Source of the DNA: Nitrososphaerales archaeon | GTDB lineage: Archaea; Thermoproteota; Nitrososphaeria_A; Caldarchaeales; Wolframiiraptoraceae | Length of the DNA stretch: 37,224 nt | Reading direction: 5' to 3' | Assembly (NCBI GenBank): GCA_023269855.1 | Contig: JAGDWP010000047.1 | Span: 1-37,224 of the forward strand | Part shown: piece by piece, positions 8,307 to 16,249 of the stretch | How positions within the stretch are numbered: position 1 is the stretch's first letter | Layout of the letters: each line of letters starts with the position of its first letter | The notes under the pieces: generated by a model | Seen by the model: the letters and a program-made list of their open reading frames with translations, nothing else | Told to the model about the DNA's origin: nothing | The model's database searches: none | Made by a program: the position numbers and the translations under genes

Positions 8307-9569
8307 ATGACTGTAACGAAGCTTTTCGAAAGAGAACTAGGAGAATACTTTGAAGATATTTGGAAATGTATCCGATGCGGGTTCTGTAATAGCGTATGCC
8401 CGACATCCAATACTTCACAATCCTACTTGGCCTCCCTGACTTCGAGGGGCAGGATCATACTTCTTCAAGCATACTTTCAAGATCTTTTAAGCAAATCCTT
8501 AGATCATGAAAAAATACAGGAATTGATGGAATACTGTTTTGGATGTAGGAGATGCTTGGAAGTCTGTCCACCTGGAGTGAGAATTCCAAACTTAATCTGG
8601 AGAGTTAAGAAGCTTAATCGAAGACAGGGATTCTTGAAAAAGATAATCTTTACGAATTTTGGAAGAATGGAGAAGCTTTTCTCAAACTTTCCAAGCTTAT
8701 CCAATTTATTTCTACACTCATACATAGGCAAGACATTACTTGAAGCAACAATAGGGGTAAGTAAAAATATAGATTTTCCAAGTTTTAATCGGAGTCTAGA
8801 AAAATGGATTAATAACAAGAGAAAACCCGCCAACTATAGGGGGAGGCTTGCTTACTTCATAGATGTATTCACTAATTATCATGAGGTAGCTCTAGGCAGA
8901 GAAGTAGTTGAATTAGTTGAGAAATTAGGATACCTTGTTACTGCTCCTCCTCAGAAAGAAGCTGGAACACTTCTACTAGAAGAAGGCTTAATAGATGAAG
9001 CATACAAAGTAGCGAAAGAAAATGTGGAAAGCCTTTATGAATCTGTTAGGAATGGGGCGAAAATAATTACAAGCTCTCCGGCAGCATATCTAGCATTAAA
9101 GAAGGATTATCCTGAATTGTTAGGTGATACCAAGTCTAGAATCGTCTCAGAAAATACTCTAGACATAATTGAACTCTTATTAAAAGAATACGAGAACGGA
9201 GTCATAGACTTCGATAATGTTCTCGAAAATCAACTTGTATATCATCACAGTTGTTTTACCAAGGCTTCAGGGTTAACTAAGAATATTAAGCATATCCTAG
9301 AATCTTCAGGTTATAGATTGAAAGAGATAGATAAATGCTGTGGGATCGGGGGAATATGGGGCTTGAATAAGAAACACTATAATTTGTCTATTGAGATAGG
9401 TTCAAACTTGTTTAATGAATTGAATAGAATTAGTCTTCCAGTAGCTTCACAGAGTGAGACCTGTAGAATCCAGATAAAGAATAATACTCTGGTTGAGGTT
9501 AAGCACCCACTCTTATTTGTTAAGAACAGGTTAAAGATCGATAAGAGCAGACTATCTTCTTTTACGTAA
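8307..9569 (+). CDS. Fe-S oxidoreductase with 2x[4Fe-4S] ferredoxin and CCG domains (GlcF/GlpC-like)
   Basis: Electron-transfer partner of the FAD dehydrogenase just upstream. The N-terminus has two [4Fe-4S] motifs, CIRCGFCNSVCPT (C21, 24, 27, 31) and CFGCRRCLEVCPP (C77, 80, 83, 87). Two HdrB-like CCG modules should follow. The second is intact (HHSCF, DKCCGIGG, ETCRIQ). The first keeps its frame but not its ligands: PPQKEAGTLLLEEG stands where PxQxCCGxPxxxxG is expected, and SSPAAYLALKKDYPEL where SSPSC is expected. So one non-cubane cluster site appears lost. The 420-aa length is otherwise normal. It overlaps the convergent nuclease gene by 18 bp. Confidence 0.85.
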   Translation: MTVTKLFERELGEYFEDIWKCIRCGFCNSVCPTSNTSQSYLASLTSRGRIILLQAYFQDLLSKSLDHEKIQELMEYCFGCRRCLEVCPPGVRIPNLIWRVKKLNRRQGFLKKIIFTNFGRMEKLFSNFPSLSNLFLHSYIGKTLLEATIGVSKNIDFPSFNRSLEKWINNKRKPANYRGRLAYFIDVFTNYHEVALGREVVELVEKLGYLVTAPPQKEAGTLLLEEGLIDEAYKVAKENVESLYESVRNGAKIITSSPAAYLALKKDYPELLGDTKSRIVSENTLDIIELLLKEYENGVIDFDNVLENQLVYHHSCFTKASGLTKNIKHILESSGYRLKEIDKCCGIGGIWGLNKKHYNLSIEIGSNLFNELNRISLPVASQSETCRIQIKNNTLVEVKHPLLFVKNRLKIDKSRLSSFT

Positions 9570-10256
9570 GACAAGTACTACAAGGATGATGCATACAACT
9601 ATTATTAAGCTGAATAGGGCCAAGACGAATGTTCTTTGAGTATCTTCGAGTATAGAAGACTTGCTAAGAGTCGAAGTTACAGTATGAGTGCGAGTGCTTA
9701 TATTATGGATGGTTACTTCTTTCACGTAGGTTTCAGTAATAGTGGCTGTAACCGTGGATGTTAGAAGTTTCGTTGTTGATATAAGAATCGTCGAAACAGA
9801 TTCTCCCCCAGCCTGTTCAGGATAATATTCGTATAGACTCCATGTTGAAGGATTAAATTCATTATCAAAATCTGCCAAGGTTACGTAATTGTTTTCAAGC
9901 ATCCATTTATTCACATTCATTAATCTATCCTTGTTAACTCTTATATAGACTACGCAGATTAACCTATTGTATCTATCCATAACGTATTTATCATCAACGT
10001 CAAGGTATACCTTGACGTTGTGCAAGAGATTACTCAACGCTTCTTTAGCCTCGTTGCCACCTGCTTCATCGAGCTCAGGGGCGTTAACATCTGCTAATCT
10101 TACTCTACCAACTGGAAAAGCATCAAAAGTATCTCCATCAATTATCTTGTAAACTGTTGCAGTAACATCGATCTCAAAAGACTTAGAACCATATACGTTT
10201 AAAGTACCAAGAAGCAATATTGATAGGACAACCAGCAGTATGTATAGGGATCTCAT
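9552..10256 (-). CDS. Exported, membrane-anchored thermonuclease (SNase domain)
   Basis: This is a secreted nuclease of the staphylococcal nuclease/thermonuclease fold. Residues 1-23 form a signal peptide (SLYILLVVLSILLLGTLNVYG). The SNase domain runs about 28-145, with DGDTFDA, VRLADVNAPEL (equivalent Arg and Glu) and DRYNRLICVVY (equivalent second Arg), so the Ca/Arg/Glu active site is kept. A Thr/Ser-rich stalk follows (about 155-205), then a single C-terminal membrane helix (FVLALFSLIIVVCIILVVLVL) and KRR stop-transfer. The nuclease domain should sit outside the cell on a stalk. Role is inferred as nucleic-acid scavenging or DNA uptake/defence. It is monocistronic. Confidence 0.85.
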   Translation of the reverse strand: MRSLYILLVVLSILLLGTLNVYGSKSFEIDVTATVYKIIDGDTFDAFPVGRVRLADVNAPELDEAGGNEAKEALSNLLHNVKVYLDVDDKYVMDRYNRLICVVYIRVNKDRLMNVNKWMLENNYVTLADFDNEFNPSTWSLYEYYPEQAGGESVSTILISTTKLLTSTVTATITETYVKEVTIHNISTRTHTVTSTLSKSSILEDTQRTFVLALFSLIIVVCIILVVLVLRKRR

Positions 10257-10342
10257 CAGAAATACAATAGAAGTCTTCTATGTAAGCTTTTTTCATAATT
10301 ATTGGATTATTAGATTAGATGCTGAGTGTTCCTGGAGTTGTT

Positions 10343-11788
10343 TCAATGGACGGGTCTAACACTTATCTTAATATTTCTTAATCTTACGTCTGGTCCTCCG
10401 AACCAGACAGGTATAGCTTGCATGGGCTCACTTTTACCACAGTATCCTGCTTTGAAGAATATTTTCTTACCGACAGCATCTATTGAGGAGTAAAAGTTCC
10501 GAGTTGTGATCTCTAAGACTGGGTTTCTTACAGGTTCACGAATATGTCCATCGACTATCTTGTATGCTTCCACACCAACGTATCGTTGATTCCATCTTTT
10601 ATCATCAATATTCCATTCTTGATTTGACTTGATGTATACTCCGAGATGAATATCTTCTATTAACTCTTCAAGAGTATAATCACCTGGCTTCATGAAAGTG
10701 TTAGCCATACGTACTATTGGTTCACGATCATACTGGCTTGCTCTAGCAGACCCGTTGCTTTCGACTCCGAAGACTTTAGCAGTTTCACGATTGTGTAGAA
10801 ACTCATTTATTAAGCCATTCTTGATTAGTATTCTCTCTCTTGCTTTCACTCCTTCATCATCGTATAGATAGTATCCAAAGGATCCTGGGATAGTTGGGTC
10901 ATCAGCAATAGTTACTGTTTCAGATCCTATTCTGTCTCCGAGCATCTCAGGTTTAATGTATGTCTCACCTGCTTGTGCAGCTTCTCTACCTAGGATTCTA
11001 TCAGCTTCACTTGGATGACCTGCAGATTCATGACATATTAATCCAACAACTTCAGAGCCCACTATAACGTCAACTTGATCTTTTGGTGGTTCAACACCTT
11101 TCAACAAGACTTGACATAGGTTCTCTACTTCATCTCTTAATGTATCTGTTAGATTCCATTTCTCTACAGCTTCCCAACCCCTAGATTCTCCAAGTTCTTG
11201 AAATCTTTGTAAAACACCCCGTTGCGGGTCATACAATGTTAGAACGTAGCTAGCCATAGTCCTGGGAACAATATGCACTACATCTGCACCATCACTATTC
11301 ATAATATGTTTTTCCAGATCCCACTTCTCTATAGTCAGCATTCTAGATGGAAGCTTGACACCAGTTTTTTCAGCTACTTCGACTATACTCTTATCCACAT
11401 CTTTTAGATACTCTGTTTTATCTTCAATGCTGATCGTGTCCCAGCTTATTCTGGGTTTAACTTGTACAACTGCAGAAGATATTTCTCCTTGTCCAAATGC
11501 TACTCCTTTACTGATAATCTTTGAAGCAGCCCTAGCCATTGTAATTGAGTCTTCTACAATCTTTCTAACAGTAGCCTTATTCAGTTTGCTTGTTGAAGCA
11601 AACCCTAGGGAATTACCTACTAATACTCTTACAGCTAAACCTTCGTTGGTAGATGATGCTGAAACCTCTGGGACACCATTCTTCAATATAACTGATTCAA
11701 GAGAATCTTTCTGATATCTAGCTTCAGCATATTGAGCGCCAAGACTTAAAGCATAATCTACTGCCTGTCTAAGCAGATCCTCAAACAT
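10343..11788 (-). CDS. tldD: TldD-family metalloprotease
   Basis: TldD is the zinc peptidase half of the TldD/TldE (PmbA) pair, which cleaves unfolded peptides and, in bacteria, processes some RiPP precursors. The HExxxH zinc motif is present as HESAGH (H253-H258). GGTxxxxG-type strands and the conserved end (FFKAGYCGKSEPMQAIPVWFGGPDVRL) complete the family pattern. The 481-aa length is standard. The track start is a TTG, and the adjacent ATG at 11788 gives MFEDLLRQAVDYA, which I prefer. No tldE homologue is next to it here, although archaeal pairs are often adjacent. Confidence 0.9.
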   Translation of the reverse strand: MFEDLLRQAVDYALSLGAQYAEARYQKDSLESVILKNGVPEVSASSTNEGLAVRVLVGNSLGFASTSKLNKATVRKIVEDSITMARAASKIISKGVAFGQGEISSAVVQVKPRISWDTISIEDKTEYLKDVDKSIVEVAEKTGVKLPSRMLTIEKWDLEKHIMNSDGADVVHIVPRTMASYVLTLYDPQRGVLQRFQELGESRGWEAVEKWNLTDTLRDEVENLCQVLLKGVEPPKDQVDVIVGSEVVGLICHESAGHPSEADRILGREAAQAGETYIKPEMLGDRIGSETVTIADDPTIPGSFGYYLYDDEGVKARERILIKNGLINEFLHNRETAKVFGVESNGSARASQYDREPIVRMANTFMKPGDYTLEELIEDIHLGVYIKSNQEWNIDDKRWNQRYVGVEAYKIVDGHIREPVRNPVLEITTRNFYSSIDAVGKKIFFKAGYCGKSEPMQAIPVWFGGPDVRLRNIKISVRPVH

Positions 11789-12012
11789 CAAATATTATTA
11801 TCAAAAACCTAGAATTAATCTATTTCTCCTAAGCAGAATCTCCATGTATAGGAGAGTTATCTTCAATAACTTTTGATAATAAAATAATTTCACTCTAAGC
11901 TAATTTCCTATGACAAGAAAACAAGTACATATATGACTAATTACGTATGCTGTCTTTCTAGACACATATCTAATGAAAACTGCTGAATGGAAAATCTTGA
12001 TCAGAATCTTAC

Positions 12013-12076
12013 TTCATCAGCGCTCAAGATCCAGATCATCCCGTTAGCGGTCAGCCTGGTCAGACACATCATCTAT
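12013..12076 (-). ncRNA. Candidate C/D box sRNA (2'-O-methylation guide)
   Basis: Read on the minus strand, this 64-nt stretch has the complete archaeal box order. C box is ATGATGT (12066-12072), then an 11-nt guide GTCTGACCAGG, then D' CTGA (12051-12054). A spacer CCGCTAACGGG follows, then C' ATGATCT (12033-12039), a 12-nt guide GGATCTTGAGCG and D CTGA (12017-12020). Guide lengths and spacer are those expected for an L7Ae/Nop5/fibrillarin particle. A TATA-like CTTAATAAC lies about 29 nt upstream of the C box. By the five-nucleotide rule, predicted targets are the G ending CCUGG in CCUGGUCAGAC and the final C of CGCUC in CGCUCAAGAUCC. The rRNA matches could not be checked. Confidence 0.5.
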
Positions 12077-12096
12077 ATTATTGTCTTCCTTCTTAG

Positions 12097-12107
12097 TTAT
12101 TAAGATT
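12097..12107 (-). promoter_or_regulatory. TATA-like element of the candidate C/D box sRNA
   Basis: TCTTAATAACT on the minus strand is centred about 25 nt before 12076. That places a transcript start a few bases before the C box of the sRNA candidate, the expected geometry for an archaeal promoter driving an independent sRNA. Confidence 0.35.
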
Positions 12108-12195
12108 TGCTGAAGAGATCCGTCCTCATTTGATGGCTCTAAGCTCTCTATAAAACATTCATATACCGTCATGTCGAGATTTTTTCGAGTACCTC

Positions 12196-12579
12196 ATGAG
12201 GATTCGGGTTGAAGCTGAAGTCTATCCTACTGAGAGTGAGGAAAAAGTTATTCAAGCTGTGAAGAATCTTTTTCCAACTATCGATTTTAAGGTTCTGATT
12301 CAAGGTGCTATGGAGATTGTAGTTGGTGAGTGTTCAGGTTTAGAATGCTTGGAAAACTTGAAGAATATGTTGAAAAATAGGAGAATAAGATCTGCTGCGA
12401 GAAATATTCTCAAACAGTCTAAAGTTGATTCTAAGCTTGTCTTCTACATGAATAAGCAGGCAGCATATGTTGGTCAAGCATCCTTTACTGAGCCTTTCAC
12501 GGAGTCGCCGTTACCACCTATAAGAGTAGAGATAGAAGCAGAAGACGTAGACAAGATAATAGAATGGCTAACAGAATAA
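12196..12579 (+). CDS. UPF0201 family RNA-binding-like protein
   Basis: A 127-aa archaeal protein of the UPF0201 family (COG1931). The N-terminal strand pattern MRIRVEAEVYPTESEEKVIQAVKNLFP, the central basic helix (LKNRRIRSAARNIL) and the C-terminal PLPPIRVEIEAEDVDKIIEWL are characteristic. The function is not established. The fold has been described as RNA-binding-like (related to ribosomal L5 folds), so a role with tRNA or rRNA is plausible. It stands alone, converging on the rnz gene with a 21-bp gap. A CTATAAAAC promoter element is upstream. Confidence 0.85.
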   Translation: MRIRVEAEVYPTESEEKVIQAVKNLFPTIDFKVLIQGAMEIVVGECSGLECLENLKNMLKNRRIRSAARNILKQSKVDSKLVFYMNKQAAYVGQASFTEPFTESPLPPIRVEIEAEDVDKIIEWLTE

Positions 12580-12600
12580 ACGATGTATAGACTCTACGAA

Positions 12601-13521
12601 TTAATCTCGGCATGGGACTTCATAAGTCAAGAAGTCTTCTGCGAGATATGTTTCAGGAAATATCTTCACTGCTTCTCTAAGAAGTTTCTCAGAATTGTTC
12701 TCGTATCTTGGACTTATATGGAAGAGGTACAGTCTCTTAACCCTTGATGTTCTAGCAATCTCAGCAGCTTGAATTGAAGTTGAATGACCCTGCTCAGCTG
12801 CTTCTTTCTCATAAGTAGAGTCAAATGTTGAATCATGAATTAATACGTCAGCATCTTTTGCAAATTCAGCAATCCTAAAGTCTGGAGCAGTATCACCTGT
12901 ATAGACGATTCTTCTTCCAGCCCGTGGAGGTCCAACAGCCTCCTCCGGTTTAATTATTTTACCCTGCCACTCTACAGATTCTCCTCTCTGGAGCTTTCCC
13001 CATAATGGTCCTCTAGGTAAGCCGATACTCTCAAGAAACTCAACCCTCATTTTTCCAACTCTATTCTTCTCTCTAAACATATAACAATAGGATTCAATAG
13101 TGTGATTGGACCTAATGGCCATTATCTCGTATCCTCTTGATTGATGTATTAATCCTTCTCTAACTTTCTCGACTTCTACTTCGAAACTAATCTTCCCATA
13201 TCTTGTTTTCTGAAACATCTCAATGAATTCTTCTACGCCTCTAGGTCCATATACTTTGACTGGTTCTCTTCTATCTAGCATGGAGAGAGTATAAAGTAGT
13301 CCTGGAAGACCCATTACATGGTCTCCGTGGAGATGGGTTAAGAATATTGTAAACTTACTCTTGAACCCCACACCCGCTTTCATCATCTGTCTCTGGGTAG
13401 ATTCTCCGCAATCGAATAAAATGAGTTCACCACTATATTTGATAGCGATTGAGGGTAAACCTCTACTAATACTCGGAGTTCCTCCACCTGTACCTAGAAA
13501 TGTTAGCCTCAAAGTACTCAT
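12601..13521 (-). CDS. rnz: Ribonuclease Z (tRNA 3' endonuclease)
   Basis: tRNase Z cleaves precursor tRNAs just after the discriminator base so that CCA can be added. This matters here because the tRNA-Gly of the window encodes no CCA. It is an MBL-fold enzyme with FLTHLHGDHVMGLPGLL (H63, H65, D67, H68), the downstream His (IRSNHTIESYCYMF), TGDTAPD and HSTFDSTYE/GHST segments, and HISPRY at the end. The 306-aa length is the short form. Its start overlaps the stop of the upstream tRNA methyltransferase gene by 4 nt, which makes a tRNA-processing pair. Confidence 0.95.
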   Translation of the reverse strand: MSTLRLTFLGTGGGTPSISRGLPSIAIKYSGELILFDCGESTQRQMMKAGVGFKSKFTIFLTHLHGDHVMGLPGLLYTLSMLDRREPVKVYGPRGVEEFIEMFQKTRYGKISFEVEVEKVREGLIHQSRGYEIMAIRSNHTIESYCYMFREKNRVGKMRVEFLESIGLPRGPLWGKLQRGESVEWQGKIIKPEEAVGPPRAGRRIVYTGDTAPDFRIAEFAKDADVLIHDSTFDSTYEKEAAEQGHSTSIQAAEIARTSRVKRLYLFHISPRYENNSEKLLREAVKIFPETYLAEDFLTYEVPCRD

Positions 13522-14549
13522 TTAAACACCATGATCTTTCTTATCAGACTTCTATGTATCTTTATTCTATAGCTTTCTTGGAGGACATATCCTGCTTCAG
13601 AAGCAGTATCTTCAATCCATATATTCTCAGGAGTAACTAGGGTTATTGTACCCCCATCCTTTAAACAATTTCTAGACTCATACAAGAATTTCTCTAATAG
13701 ATTGGTTAGTGAATGGTCTGGCACGGTGGTGGATCGTCCATACGGTGGATCTGTAACAATACTATCAAAATATTTCCTGAACATTAGTTTTCTAGCATCT
13801 CCAATGACCATGTTCTCTAGCGATGGAGTATAATACTTGAGATTACGCAACGCTCCTTGAGCGATCCATTTCTTTAATTCTACACCATAGACTTGGTATC
13901 CTAATAGTATCGCCTCAATCATTATTCCCCCTGTTCCAGCAAATGGATCAAGTATTCTCCCACCGATCATAGTTCTACTTAAGTTGACGAGACATCGTGA
14001 TAAGTCAGGCTGCATAGCTGATGGTAGAGTGAAAGGTCTCCTACCAGCAACTCTATAATAAAAGACTCTCTTAGGTTTAATCTTTTGTAGAATCCCAATA
14101 TACGTCTTCTCAGGAGAAGATATGAAAACAACTGTGGATTCAGGATTTCTTAAATCAACTTTCAAACTAGGGATTTCATCAATTATTAATGAACCAATCT
14201 TTTTTTCAAGTTCTGTCTTATTGAGGGAGGCTCCATTAATCGTTAACCCTCTTACCAGTATTGTCGAGTTAGAGGGTATTATATCTTTGAGGAGAGAGGT
14301 ATTGATTGAAGATAGTATGTCTTTCTCGTTTGTATCTATTTCAAATATTAATCGAGCTGACAGCTTAGTGTATGCTGACCTGTCTACTATTTCTTCTGCA
14401 ACATCTTTTAAAGTCTTCACAACAACTATTCTACTATCTTTTTTAATTATTTCATGTTCGGGGTGAAGAATAGATATTAATGCTCTTAATTCACCGTAAG
14501 GTAGTTCTTTATCAAATCCAGACAATAGGAAGAAGTATTTTTCACCCAT
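13518..14549 (-). CDS. tRNA (guanine-10-N2)-methyltransferase (Trm-G10 / Trm11 family)
   Basis: A class I SAM-dependent methyltransferase with an N-terminal THUMP-like RNA-binding region (about 1-150) and a C-terminal Rossmann domain. The Rossmann part shows RPFTLPSAMQPDLSR, LDPFAGTGGIMIEA (SAM site, about 200-213) and the N2-guanine catalytic motif TDPPYG (about 265). These are the marks of archaeal Trm-G10, which makes m2G/m2,2G at tRNA position 10. The 343-aa length is right. It overlaps prs upstream (8 bp) and rnz downstream (4 bp), so prs, trm-G10 and rnz form one transcript. Confidence 0.9.
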   Translation of the reverse strand: MGEKYFFLLSGFDKELPYGELRALISILHPEHEIIKKDSRIVVVKTLKDVAEEIVDRSAYTKLSARLIFEIDTNEKDILSSINTSLLKDIIPSNSTILVRGLTINGASLNKTELEKKIGSLIIDEIPSLKVDLRNPESTVVFISSPEKTYIGILQKIKPKRVFYYRVAGRRPFTLPSAMQPDLSRCLVNLSRTMIGGRILDPFAGTGGIMIEAILLGYQVYGVELKKWIAQGALRNLKYYTPSLENMVIGDARKLMFRKYFDSIVTDPPYGRSTTVPDHSLTNLLEKFLYESRNCLKDGGTITLVTPENIWIEDTASEAGYVLQESYRIKIHRSLIRKIMVFK

Positions 14550-15417
14550 GATTCTTCTTTAATTCTTCAGAGATTAATTGGGCCACACTATATTCTGCAA
14601 ACTTGTTTGGGATAGTGTCTGAAGCTATTATCCTATCTGCTCCTGCATTGAATATTTTCTCAACAGCATTTCCAACGAGTAGAGCATGGATGCATGTAGC
14701 ATAGATTTTCTTGAAACCACGCTTCTTTAAGAGTTTGATTAATTCAACCATTGTTCCACCTGTACTTATTATGTCATCAACAACTATTGCTTCTACGCCA
14801 GGAATACCGTCTAGTTCTACTCTAACCTGACCTGTGACTCTATCTCTTTCTGATTGAGCCGCTGTATATTGTGCATTAAGGTATTCTGCAACCATCTTGG
14901 CCATGTCAAGCCCCTTCTTTCCAACTGAAACGACTATTGGATTATTGAAATGATGTTGTTGAATGTATTGGGCTAATGGTTTTTCTCCTCTGAGGTCAAC
15001 TATAGGTAGTGGAGATTCAGGTATAAGCCATGGACAATGAATGTTTACAGTGTATATCTTCTTTAAGCTTAGTTTGTCAAGAATATTTAATAGTGCCTTA
15101 AAGCTTACAGCTTCACCATCTAGAAACCTCTTATCCTGCCTCGTATAGGCGAGATAAGGCGAGACTAGTTCAACAGAGTTTGCTCCTAGATCCAATAGCA
15201 CGTCAATAAGTAAGAATGTTTGAAAAATATGTGTGTCCTGGGGTGGATGCATACCCTGGATTATGACGACGTCTTCTCCTTTCACGGGCTGCTTTATCCT
15301 AATATAGTTTTCAGAGTCTGGGAAGAACTTATGTTCCACTTCTACAATATCCACATTCATATGGCTGGATATCTTGTAAGCAATATCCCTAGATGCTGGA
15401 CCTGCAACTAATTTCAT
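14542..15417 (-). CDS. prs: Ribose-phosphate pyrophosphokinase (PRPP synthase)
   Basis: Makes PRPP from ribose 5-phosphate and ATP for nucleotide, His and Trp synthesis. Seen are the N-terminal FFPDSENYIRI, the PYLAYTRQDKRF flexible-loop region and the PRPP-binding VVDDIISTGGTMVELIKLLKKRG. The 291-aa length matches the short archaeal (class III-like) enzymes, which lack parts of the bacterial allosteric extensions. It is the first gene of the prs/trm-G10/rnz run. Upstream of it, across about 20 nt, is alaX in the same orientation, so the operon may include four genes. Confidence 0.95.
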   Translation of the reverse strand: MKLVAGPASRDIAYKISSHMNVDIVEVEHKFFPDSENYIRIKQPVKGEDVVIIQGMHPPQDTHIFQTFLLIDVLLDLGANSVELVSPYLAYTRQDKRFLDGEAVSFKALLNILDKLSLKKIYTVNIHCPWLIPESPLPIVDLRGEKPLAQYIQQHHFNNPIVVSVGKKGLDMAKMVAEYLNAQYTAAQSERDRVTGQVRVELDGIPGVEAIVVDDIISTGGTMVELIKLLKKRGFKKIYATCIHALLVGNAVEKIFNAGADRIIASDTIPNKFAEYSVAQLISEELKKNHG

Positions 15418-15436
15418 ATATTACATCTCCATAAAT

Positions 15437-16141
15437 TCACAATAGAATTATCTCCAATCTCTTATTGAACTTTCCTTTATTGACTGTCTTCAAGACTTTT
15501 ATTCTCCCAACTTCTCTAGTGTTAGCTACATGTGTTCCACCATCTAGTTGAGCGTCGAAACCTTCTATCTCAATTATTCTTAAGACTGGTATATTCGGTA
15601 TGAGTTCAGGCTTTATACGTATTAATTGTGGATTACTTACTAATTCTTCTCTCGATATGAATTTGATATTAACGTTTCTACCTTCTTCAACAACTCTATT
15701 AGCTTCAGACTCTATCTTCTCAACCTTCTCTTTACTCAAATCTTCTAATGTAAAATCTATCCTTGCTTTATCTTCACTAATCTGACTTCCCGTGATCGTG
15801 GAATTGTATAAATGGTACACGACTCCTGCCAAGATATGTAAAGCTGTATGATACCGCATATGCCTATATCTTCTATCCCAATCTATTATTCCTCTTATCT
15901 TTGCCCCTCTAGCAGGTAGCTCCCCACCAACTACATGATATACTTCTCCATTCTTCTTCATAACATGGGTTACTTGACTTCTGTTTTGACCCCACTCCAT
16001 CCAGCCTGTATCGCTCGGTTGACCACCGCCTTCAGGATAAAAAGATGTCCTATCAAGTATGACCCAATCCTCTGCTACGTCTATCACCGTTGCCTCAAAT
16101 TCCCTAAGATAACAATCTTTCAAGTATAGAAGTTCAGTCAT
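15437..16141 (-). CDS. alaX: Alanyl-tRNA editing protein AlaX
   Basis: A stand-alone editing domain that hydrolyses Ser (or Gly) mischarged onto tRNA-Ala. Present are the glycine-rich SFYPEGGGQPSDTG, the zinc motif HTALHILAG (HxxxH) and the second ligand block QLDGGTHVANTREVGRI. About 234 aa is the AlaX-M size. The track ORF begins at a TTG at 16159, and the ATG at 16141 gives the family-like MTELLYLKDCYLREFEATV. It lies 19 nt upstream of prs in the same direction. A divergent promoter region of about 110 bp separates it from the phosphatase gene. Confidence 0.92.
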   Translation of the reverse strand: MTELLYLKDCYLREFEATVIDVAEDWVILDRTSFYPEGGGQPSDTGWMEWGQNRSQVTHVMKKNGEVYHVVGGELPARGAKIRGIIDWDRRYRHMRYHTALHILAGVVYHLYNSTITGSQISEDKARIDFTLEDLSKEKVEKIESEANRVVEEGRNVNIKFISREELVSNPQLIRIKPELIPNIPVLRIIEIEGFDAQLDGGTHVANTREVGRIKVLKTVNKGKFNKRLEIILL

Positions 16142-16249
16142 TCCACAATCAGATATCAAAACTAAATGAAAAAGATTTCCTAATTATATTCAACGATAAT
16201 CAATAAATATTGAGATTGTGTTTTAATAGAGGCCACAGAGATAATCTTC

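Larger units (their letters stand above)
11792..12195. other. 404-bp gene-free region containing an sRNA candidate and the UPF0201 promoter
   Basis: No supported ORF lies here on either strand. The middle (12013-12076, minus) holds a C/D box sRNA candidate with its own TATA-like element. The right end holds CTCTATAAAACATTC (about 12145-12158), a TATA element some 45 nt before the UPF0201 ATG. The left part (11792-11990) shows nothing I recognise beyond presumed tldD promoter sequence. Confidence 0.6.

Noticed and set aside
8036-8410. Minus-strand 124-aa ORF across the glcD-glcF junction
   Set aside because: Antisense of conserved motifs in both genes, with no ribosome binding site and no recognisable domain.
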